Below, piece by piece: positions 58,152-64,000 of a stretch of 64,000 bases of DNA. How positions within the stretch are numbered: the stretch's first letter is position 1; each line of letters opens with the position of its first letter. Location of the stretch: assembly GCA_039931555.1 (NCBI GenBank), contig JBDTRP010000102.1:1-64000 (forward strand), in the 5' to 3' direction. Source of the stretch: JAENVT01 sp039931555 (GTDB lineage Bacteria > Actinomycetota > Acidimicrobiia > Acidimicrobiales > Ilumatobacteraceae). Position numbers and translations under genes: made by a program. The notes under the pieces were generated by a model. It saw only the letters and a list, made by a program, of their open reading frames with translations. It ran no database searches and was not told the origin of the DNA.

Positions 58152-60974
58152 ATGCCGATGGATACCTTCGGGGCCCGCAGCCAGCTCCAGGTCGGCGACG
58201 CATCGTTCGAGATCGTCCGGCTTGACGCCCTCGACGCGATCGCCGACACCACCCGCCTTCCGTTCTCCCTCAAGATCCTCCTCGAGAACCTCCTCCGCCA
58301 TGAGAACGGCACGACGGTGACCCACACCGACGTCGAGGCCCTGGCCCGGTGGAACCCGGCGGCCGTCGGAAGCCGCGAGATCGCCTTCACCCCGGCGCGC
58401 GTGCTGATGCAGGACTTCACCGGCGTGCCCGCGATGGTCGACCTGGCCGCGATGCGTGATGCCATGGAGGCTCTCGGAGCGGATCCGGCCAAGATCGACC
58501 CTCGCGTGCCCGTCGAGTTGATCATCGACCACTCGGTCATCGCCGACGTGTCCGGCCGCCCTGACGCCTTCCGTCGCAACGCCGAGCTCGAGTTCACGCG
58601 CAACCGCGAACGCTACGAGCTGCTGCGCTGGGCACAGGAAGCCTTCGCCAACGTCAAAGTCATGCCTCCGGACTCCGGCATCTGTCACCAGGTCAACCTC
58701 GAATACCTGGCCCGCGTGGTGTTCGTCGACGACAACGGCTGCGCTTACCCCGACACCCTGGTCGGCACCGACTCCCACACGCCGATGGTCAACGGGCTGG
58801 GCGTGCTCGGTTGGGGAGTGGGCGGGATCGAGGCGGAGGCGGCCATGCTCGGCGAGCCGCTCTCGCTGTTACTGCCCGCCGTCGTCGGGATCCGCCTCGT
58901 CGGCCAGCTCCCCGAGGGATCGACCGCCACCGACCTCGTGCTCACCATCGCCGAGCGGCTCCGGCACCACGGCGTGGTCGGCAAGTTCGTAGAGTTCTAC
59001 GGGCCGGGCGTGGCCACGGTGCCACTGGAGAACAGGGCCACCATCGGCAACATGTCCCCCGAGTACGGCTCCACCTGCGCCATCTTCCCGATCGACGCCG
59101 AGACCATCCGCTATCTCCGGTTCACAGGCCGCCCACCCCAGCAGATCGCCCTGGTCGAGGCCTACGCCAAGGAGCAAGGGCTCTTCCACGAGCCCGGCTC
59201 GCCCGACCCAACCTTCTCCGAGACCATCGAAGTCGACCTCACGTCGGTGGTTCCCAGCATCGCCGGCCCGGCCCGCCCCCACGACCGCGTGCCTCTCACC
59301 GACGCCAGGCGTTCGTTCCGGCGGGCGCTGGTCGAGAGCCGGTCGGAGACCAACGTCGCCTTGCCGCCGCGCGGTCCGGACGAAGCCTCCGCGCAGTCGT
59401 TCCCCGCCAGCGACCCACCGGCGTCCAACGCCGGCACATCGGACCCTGCCCCGCTCACCGACAGGCCTGAACCGCCACCGTCACGGGACTCAGAACCGCT
59501 GCCCGAGCGAGTGCGACGCCCGACCAAGGCCGTCCTGACCGGCGGGACGGAGGTCACGCTGGACCATGGTGCCGTCGTCATCGCCGCCATCACGAGCTGC
59601 ACGAACACGTCGAACCCCTCGGTCATGGTCGCCGCCGGGTTGCTGGCCAAGAACGCGGTGGCGCGAGGGCTGACGACCAAGCCGTGGGTGAAGACCTCAC
59701 TCGCGCCCGGCTCCCGGGTCGTCACCGACTACCTCGCCAAGGCCGGCCTCAACGATCCGCTCGAGGCGCTCGGCTACCACCTCGTCGGCTACGGGTGCAC
59801 CACCTGCATCGGCAACTCGGGTCCGCTCCTCGACGGCGTGTCGGATGCGGTCAACCAATCCGACCTCGCCGTCTGTGCCGTGCTGTCGGGGAACCGCAAC
59901 TTCGAGGGGCGCATCCACCCCGACGTCCGCATGAACTACCTGGCCTCACCGCCCCTCGTCGTCGCCTACGCGATCGCCGGAACCCTCGACACCGATCTGG
60001 TCAACGATCCGCTCGGCGTCGGGACCGACGGCCAGCCCGTGTTCCTACGCGACATCTGGCCGACCTCGGGCGAGGTGGCCAAGACCATTCGAGGCACCAT
60101 CGAGTCCGACATGTTCCGCCGGAGCTACGAGGACGCGTTCACCGGCGACGAGAACTGGCGGGGCCTCGACGTCGCGACCGGGACATCCTTCAGCTGGGAG
60201 CCGTCGTCCAGCTACATCCGCCGGCCCCCTTTCTTCGAGGGCATGGCCCGCGACCCCGAGCCAGCCCAAGACATCGTCGGGGCACGGGCCCTCGCCGTGC
60301 TCGGCGACAGCATCACCACCGACCACATCTCCCCTGCGGGCTCCATCAAGCCAGACAGCGCGGCAGGTAGCTACCTGAGCGAACTCGACCTGGCCTCGTC
60401 TGACTTCAACTCCTACGGCGCCCGGCGCGGCAACCACGAGGTGATGGTCCGGGGCACGTTCGCCAACGTTCGGCTGCGCAACCAGCTCGCGCCGGGCACC
60501 GAGGGCGCCTACACGTTGCACCTTCCCGACGGTGAACTCTCGTCCATCTACGACGCCGCCATCCACTACCGCGACCAAGGCGTCCCGCTCGTGGTGCTGG
60601 CGGGTGCCGACTACGGAGCCGGTTCGTCACGGGACTGGGCGGCCAAAGGCACGCTGCTCCTCGGCGTCAGGGCGGTGTTGGCCCGAAGCTTCGAGCGCAT
60701 CCATCGATCGAACCTCGTGGACATGGGTGTCCTCCCGCTCGAATTCGTCGACGGTGACTCCGTCGAATCGCTCGGGCTCACCGGCCGAGAGGTCTATGAG
60801 ATACGTGGACTCGCAGCGCTCGGTTCCGGCGCGGTCCCCGAACGGCTGACCGTCCGGGCCGACGACATGGAGTTCGCCATGCGCCCCCGCATCGACACCA
60901 CGCACGAAGCCGCCTACTACCGGCACGGCGGCATCCTCACTTACGTCCTTCGGCAGCTCGCAACCCGGACGTGA
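58152..60974 (+). CDS. acnA: Aconitate hydratase A
   Basis: 940 residues, the length of actinobacterial AcnA. Cluster-binding cysteines lie in ITSCTNTSNPSVM and YGCTTCIGNSGPLL; substrate-site motifs include PVELIIDHSV, GTDSHTPMVNGLGVLGWGVG, IGNMSPEYGSTCAIFP, GDSITTDHISPAGS and GADYGAGSSRDWAAKGT. A Pro/Ser/Asp-rich insert at about 410-455 separates domains 3 and 4. It interconverts citrate and isocitrate in the TCA cycle and may also bind mRNA when cluster-free. ATG 58152 and 58158 are both possible. Whether it is the only aconitase of the genome cannot be told here. Confidence 0.95.
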   Translation: MPMDTFGARSQLQVGDASFEIVRLDALDAIADTTRLPFSLKILLENLLRHENGTTVTHTDVEALARWNPAAVGSREIAFTPARVLMQDFTGVPAMVDLAAMRDAMEALGADPAKIDPRVPVELIIDHSVIADVSGRPDAFRRNAELEFTRNRERYELLRWAQEAFANVKVMPPDSGICHQVNLEYLARVVFVDDNGCAYPDTLVGTDSHTPMVNGLGVLGWGVGGIEAEAAMLGEPLSLLLPAVVGIRLVGQLPEGSTATDLVLTIAERLRHHGVVGKFVEFYGPGVATVPLENRATIGNMSPEYGSTCAIFPIDAETIRYLRFTGRPPQQIALVEAYAKEQGLFHEPGSPDPTFSETIEVDLTSVVPSIAGPARPHDRVPLTDARRSFRRALVESRSETNVALPPRGPDEASAQSFPASDPPASNAGTSDPAPLTDRPEPPPSRDSEPLPERVRRPTKAVLTGGTEVTLDHGAVVIAAITSCTNTSNPSVMVAAGLLAKNAVARGLTTKPWVKTSLAPGSRVVTDYLAKAGLNDPLEALGYHLVGYGCTTCIGNSGPLLDGVSDAVNQSDLAVCAVLSGNRNFEGRIHPDVRMNYLASPPLVVAYAIAGTLDTDLVNDPLGVGTDGQPVFLRDIWPTSGEVAKTIRGTIESDMFRRSYEDAFTGDENWRGLDVATGTSFSWEPSSSYIRRPPFFEGMARDPEPAQDIVGARALAVLGDSITTDHISPAGSIKPDSAAGSYLSELDLASSDFNSYGARRGNHEVMVRGTFANVRLRNQLAPGTEGAYTLHLPDGELSSIYDAAIHYRDQGVPLVVLAGADYGAGSSRDWAAKGTLLLGVRAVLARSFERIHRSNLVDMGVLPLEFVDGDSVESLGLTGREVYEIRGLAALGSGAVPERLTVRADDMEFAMRPRIDTTHEAAYYRHGGILTYVLRQLATRT

Positions 60975-61365
60975 CGATGACCGGCGCAGTCGGGATCGAG
61001 GGATTGTCTGCCGCGGAGACCGACGATGGCCTCGCCATGAACGGCTGCAGCGCGGGACAGCTACCAGGATGCACCGCAAGAAACCGCCGTCGAGCGAGCG
61101 CAAGCCGATGTCGCCATTCCACAGTCACCATCCGAGATACCGGTGTCTCCCAGCTACCGGAGTCGCGTCTTGAACCCCTGTCTCCGGAGTGACAGTGTCC
61201 TCTTTGAACCGAAGTCGCACCAACCGCACATCGTCTCCATGCGGTGTCCATGCAGCGGTGCCCATGCAGGCGCCGTGTCCTGTGCCGCCCTTTTCCCGCC
61301 CTCGCCACTGTACACGAAGAAGGTGCATATGTCCTGAGCAGGACATATGTGCCAAAATCGTTGTT
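60975..61365. other. Intergenic stretch between acnA and ssrA
   Basis: No supportable gene. It holds the second copy of CCGCCCTTTTCCCGCCCT (61285-61302) and the inverted repeat at 61325-61350. If the ssrA repeats are att sites, this is the right end of the inserted element. Confidence 0.45.
61325..61350. repeat. Inverted repeat next to the ssrA 3' end
   Basis: GCATATGTCCTG and CAGGACATATGT face each other with two bases between; eleven of twelve positions pair perfectly. It begins 17 bases beyond the mature tmRNA 3' end, so it may terminate ssrA, but it could equally be a recombinase or repressor site at the edge of the inserted DNA. Confidence 0.6.
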
Positions 61366-61388
61366 GTGGAGCTGGGGGGAATCGAACC
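61366..61388 (-). repeat. ssrA 3'-end att site, right copy
   Basis: These 23 bases include the T-loop and acceptor strand of the tmRNA and equal 13059-13081. Beyond them both sides differ. Here the sequence after the acceptor strand is ACAAC, so CCA is not encoded. Confidence 0.65.
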
Positions 61389-61752
61389 CCCGTCCATCAG
61401 GCAGTGAACGTTCGTGATACGGCCATTCCCGACTTACTCGCTAACGCAGCGAGACCGGCGGGTCGGCTGACCTTCGCAAGCGAAGGTCCACGCTCGGTCT
61501 TTGCCGAGTGTCAGCAGACTTTCCTACAGTCAGCGGTCTTTCTCGCCGTCATCCCCCGCTTCTGTTGCCGGGCTGCGGTGGATCGGCCCCGTGCGCCATT
61601 TCTGGTCACTATATACCTGTACTACCTGAGGAAATCAGGCGGCGTAGGCGAATTGAGCGTTGTCAATTCTGTTTTTTGCCCCGTTTAGCGAGTCTGAGCA
61701 ACTCGGGTCGCACGCTCGCCCCCAGAAACTGATGTCGAAACCTGTCAGCCCC
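61367..61752 (-). ncRNA. ssrA: Transfer-messenger RNA
   Basis: 386 nt. The 5' end GGGGCUGACAGGUUUCGAC pairs with the 3' CAGCUCC (G-U allowed) as a seven-pair acceptor stem, and the T-arm is GGGGG-UUCGAUU-CCCCC. The tag frame, read on the minus strand from 61679 to 61635, begins at GCA and encodes AKNRIDNAQFAYAA before UGA. It rescues stalled ribosomes and adds this degradation tag. The tag ends AYAA instead of the more common ALAA. CCA is not encoded. Boundaries come from the stem pairing and should be good to one or two bases. Confidence 0.95.
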
Positions 61753-61802
61753 GTGATTGATCGTCCGATCACCCTACCGGCAACGTCACCATCTCGAAGG
61801 CC

Positions 61803-61841
61803 GTGAGCCCGATCGCACGCCGGGCGCGACACCGGACTCAC
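61803..61841. repeat. 39-bp palindromic repeat, copy 1
   Basis: Starts GTGAGCCCGATCGC and ends CCGGACTCAC; the ends are inverted repeats of each other (GTGAG-C/T-CCG). Copy 2 is at 61865-61903. The centre is variable and GC-rich. Located just upstream of ssrA. Confidence 0.65.
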
Positions 61842-61864
61842 AGGTTGCGGGTCGACCGGGAGGT

Positions 61865-61903
61865 GTGAGCCCGATCGCGCGCCAGCCGCGTCGCCGGACT
61901 CAC
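61865..61903. repeat. 39-bp palindromic repeat, copy 2
   Basis: Same ends as copy 1 with a different GC-rich centre. Two hairpins 23 bases apart between divergently read ssrA and the diacylglycerol kinase fragment could be dispersed REP-like elements or part of the ssrA promoter region. Confidence 0.65.
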
Positions 61904-61946
61904 GGCACGACGTTTGCCGGCGCGGGGCGGGCGGTACGGTCCTGGG

Positions 61947-62387
61947 GTGAGTCGCACCTTCCATGTGTTCATCAACAATGCCGCCGGGTCGGGGGGCGAA
62001 CCCGACCAGCAGGTGCGCGAGATCACCCAGGCGTTCCGGGACGTGGGAGTCGATGCCGCGGTCGAGGCCGTCGATCCGCAGCGGCTGCCGGAGGCGATGC
62101 GTGCGGAATGGGGGCGCGGCGTCGACGCCATCGTCGTGGCCGGCGGGGACGGCACGATCAGCAGCGCGGCAGGAGTCGCAGTGGACGGCGACATCGTGCT
62201 CGGCGTGTTGCCGATGGGGACGTTCAACCACTTCGCCAAGGATCTCGGCATGAAACCAGACCTCGATGCCGCCACGAGGTTCTTGGCGGACGCCGAGATC
62301 ACACCGGTCGACGTCGGCGAGGTGAACGGCGTGATCTTCGTCAACAACGCCTCGATCGGGGTGTATCCGAGGATGGTCAGAGAGCGC
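61947..62387 (+). pseudogene. Diacylglycerol kinase-like protein, C-terminal part lost
   Basis: The GTG at 61947 begins 147 residues of a DAGK/lipid kinase catalytic domain: FHVFINNAAGSGGEPDQQ, VDAIVVAGGDGTISSAAG with the nucleotide-binding GGDGT, VLGVLPMGTFNHFAKDLGM and VNNASIGVYPRMVRERQ. At 62388 the homology stops where sequence of a RidA gene on the other strand begins. The C-terminal beta domain (about 150 residues) is missing. A deletion or recombination joined the two genes. Confidence 0.72.
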
Positions 62388-62725
62388 CAAGACTCGACCC
62401 CGAGCTTCGCGACTGTCCTCGTCGGCGGAACCCCCACGAACACCTTCGAATACGCGTCATTCATACCAGCGAAATCTCCAGGATCCGCGAGCAACACCGT
62501 GACCTGCACGACGTCATCGACGCTGCCGCCCCCGGCGCGTACGACGGCTACGCAATTGTCGAGCGCCTGCCGGGTTTGCTCTCCAATCGTCGAGCCTGCC
62601 AGCTGCTTCGTCGCCGGATCCATGCCCGTCATTCCGGACACGTAGATGATCGGCCCGACTCGAACTCTCTGACTGAAGAGCGGCGACCTCGGTGCCTCAG
62701 ACGTCTCAATGACCTGCTTGCTCAT
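62388..62725 (-). pseudogene. RidA/YjgF family protein, C-terminus lost
   Basis: From the ATG at 62725 about 112 residues are intact: FSQRVRVGPIIYVSGMTGMD, DNCVAVVRAGGGSVDDVVQV and VGVPPTRTVAKLGVE, the enamine/imine deaminase fold. The last segment, with the conserved C-terminal VEIDA-type strand, is replaced at 62388 by DAGK sequence from the opposite strand. Relatives hydrolyse reactive enamines or imines. The frame remains open past the junction, so a hybrid protein could be made. Confidence 0.72.
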
Positions 62726-62839
62726 CCGCCCGACCATAGACCGAAAGCCGATCCTGCGAATGGACGAGTGCCGAGGGTACGTACGCATTGGATCGACAGA
62801 TGTGATCGTCAACGACCGTTTCGCGTGCAGCTGACGCGT

Positions 62840-63134
62840 CCACGGTGCGGCCGGGTCATTCGTGCAAGCGGATGGCGCGGCGGACGGACCATGGAACGAT
62901 CCGCTGATGCACGAATGCTGCCGGGGGCCACACGAGGCGGGCGAGAGCGTGCTCGTAGCGGACGGCGGTATGCGAGCAAATCAGGGGGGAACTGGGTGCC
63001 ACGCTCGGCCTGTGCACCTGTTCGTCTGCCTCGACTGGCACCCAGATCCTGACGTTACGAAGACGAGACTGCCGCATTCCGATGATCTGGGTGCCAACCA
63101 CCGCGTGGAATGAACAGCGCGGCGATCGAACCGT
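62840..63134. other. Intergenic stretch with an inverted repeat family
   Basis: No supportable gene. CTGGGTGCCA occurs at 62992-63001, its complement within TGGCACCCAGAT at 63036-63047, and ATCTGGGTGCCA at 63085-63096; the last two are a perfect 12-bp inverted repeat 37 bases apart. Confidence 0.5.
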
Positions 63135-63497
63135 TTACTCGTTCTTCGCTGCCCAGACGTGCGCGCCGCCCCAGTCAATCGCGACGACCGGCTCGTCCCC
63201 GACGACCCAAGCGTCGTGACCGGGTTCCAGCATGCTCACCTCTCCTGGACCGACCTCGAACTCGGTGCCGTCAGCCATCCGCACACCAATCCGTCCAGAG
63301 ATCGAGTACTGGAAGTGAGGCGCCTCACACAATTCGGTGCCGGCGACCGGCTTCACGTGCTCGCTCCATCGCCAACCCGGCTGCAAGGTCATCCTCATGA
63401 CCTTGCCTCCACCGATCTCGATGACCTCCGCTCGACCGAGCGGCATGTCCCGCACCTCACTAGGTGCATCGAAGCTCAAATGCTCTGCGTTCGCCAC
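63135..63497 (-). CDS. Cupin domain protein
   Basis: 120 residues if translation begins at the GTG at 63497, which follows AAAGGGGGG at good spacing; ATG codons at 63536, 63527 and 63515 give up to 133 residues. The cupin core is visible as LQPGWRWSEHVKPVAGTELC, HFQYSISGRIGVRMADGTEF and VGPGEVSMLEPGHDAWVVGD. His residues in the first motif could bind a metal. Small single-domain cupins have very diverse functions; none is assigned. Confidence 0.8.
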   Translation of the reverse strand: MANAEHLSFDAPSEVRDMPLGRAEVIEIGGGKVMRMTLQPGWRWSEHVKPVAGTELCEAPHFQYSISGRIGVRMADGTEFEVGPGEVSMLEPGHDAWVVGDEPVVAIDWGGAHVWAAKNE

Positions 63498-63536
63498 AAG
63501 AACCCCCCTTTGCATGGAAGCCGACATTGAGGGCAC

Positions 63537-63843
63537 CGTGGAGTCGAATTGTCAAGGAACGACGCTGACGTTTGCTGGTCCTGTGAGCACATGAACATGC
63601 AGTCGGTTTGTGTCCTCACAGGAATCGCCGTACGAACGTGAGGCAACTGCCTGCGAAAGTTCAGCTCAGTGCCGAAGGTGCGACCCGGCGTCAGTCCCTC
63701 TCCTGCGAGTGTGGTTGCGCCTCGGTCGGGCGGCCTCACTCATCGGGTACAGATCTGCGTGGTCTTGGGTATCAGAGGAGGTCTGGTTGAGCTATCCGCG
63801 GGCATCGAGGAGCTCGAGCCTCTGACAAGGTCGACCTCCGAGG
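63537..63843. other. Intergenic stretch
   Basis: No supportable gene; short frames here lack domains and ribosome binding sites. Confidence 0.4.
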
Positions 63844-64000
63844 TCAGGTCGGTTCGACGAGACGCTTGACGACCCAGCGATGCTTCCCGATCATGCGGTC
63901 CCTGATGAAGCCAAGCTGCTCGTAGGTCAAGAGTGAACCGTTGAACAGGAACCCCGCCGGCACCGAACCGGCCGGCTCCGGATACCCCTCGACCACTCCA
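63844..64000 (-). CDS. GNAT-type acetyltransferase, C-terminal end (partial)
   Basis: The minus-strand frame is open from the window edge to the stop at 63844-63846. The 52 visible residues include EGYPEPA-like GRGYPEPAGSVPAGFLFNGS, then YEQLGFIRDRMIGKHRWVVK, which is the typical last part of small GNAT acetyltransferases (the final beta strand after the acceptor-site helix). The acetyl-CoA-binding motif lies outside the window. Confidence 0.6.
   Translation of the reverse strand, partial: GVVEGYPEPAGSVPAGFLFNGSLLTYEQLGFIRDRMIGKHRWVVKRLVEPT

Noticed and set aside
61189..61407. Plus-strand frame ending VVELGGIEPPSIRQ
   Set aside because: Same artefact, over the 3' end of the real tmRNA.
1..64000. 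CRISPR array
   Set aside because: No series of equal direct repeats with regular spacers was seen; the only tandem repeats are the pairs listed.
1..64000. A defence island or phage structural module
   Set aside because: Apart from toxin-antitoxin and integrase remnants I found no restriction, Cas, abortive-infection or virion genes.

Overview
The window is high-GC DNA that reads like an actinobacterial chromosome. Lipoproteins with long Ser/Thr-rich linkers after the lipobox, paired ECF sigma/zinc-finger anti-sigma genes, an AcnA-type aconitase and a tmRNA ending its tag in AYAA suggest the class Acidimicrobiia or a relative; this is an inference and no marker gene here proves it.

Layout. 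1-9.3 kb: ordinary chromosomal genes: an ECF sigma/anti-sigma/ABC exporter operon, a sensor kinase-response regulator pair, two secreted alpha/beta hydrolase lipoproteins and a beta-propeller lipoprotein. 9.4-15.4 kb: a gene graveyard (broken VapC, nucleoside phosphorylase, histidine kinase, DUF1918 and IS3 pieces) holding two apparently intact items, a glycerophosphodiester phosphodiesterase lipoprotein and a VapBC-type pair. 15.7-20.3 kb: a second ECF/anti-sigma pair, then a sterol-desaturase-family hydroxylase, DoxX, an isoprenylcysteine-methyltransferase-like protein and a tiny lipoprotein. 20.3-26.3 kb: more IS debris around an FrhB-like flavo/iron-sulfur protein and a gamma-butyrobetaine-hydroxylase-like / LeuB-like / broken TPP-enzyme operon whose divergent LysR regulator is cut off beside an IS1380 remnant.

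26.3-44.3 kb is the most interesting stretch. It encodes a CADD-like haem-oxygenase-fold diiron oxygenase with all six metal ligands, a [2Fe-2S] ferredoxin, a Rieske-SnoaL-like fusion, a gamma-glutamyltransferase-like hydrolase, an MFS transporter, an ornithine-cyclodeaminase-family enzyme, a GlcG/HbpS protein, an aldehyde dehydrogenase, an SDR, a DUF1330 protein, a complete peptide/opine-type ABC importer, a DAO-family flavoenzyme, a TauE/SafE permease and two FadR-type GntR regulators. The same 15-bp operator, built on CGTATA-N3-TATACG, lies in all four divergent promoter regions and welds these operons into one regulon, probably for uptake and oxidation of an amine or amino-acid-like compound. 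I do not recognise the pathway.

44.4-44.9 kb holds an excisionase-like gene and a broken tyrosine-integrase start. 45.0-56.0 kb is a sialic acid/amino-sugar module: NanE, NanK-like ROK kinase, NanA-like lyase, a SatABCD-type ABC importer with a permease-ATPase fusion, and a divergent GntR-NagB-NagA operon. 56.2-57.2 kb is a frameshifted MNT/HEPN toxin-antitoxin pair. 58.15-60.97 kb is aconitase. The ssrA tmRNA gene lies at 61,367-61,752 on the minus strand. A 23-bp piece of its 3' end is repeated, same orientation, at 13,059-13,081, which suggests that the 48 kb between is an integrated island or a stack of islands. Beyond ssrA are a truncated diacylglycerol kinase fused tail-to-tail with a truncated RidA, a cupin gene and the end of an acetyltransferase gene running out of the window.
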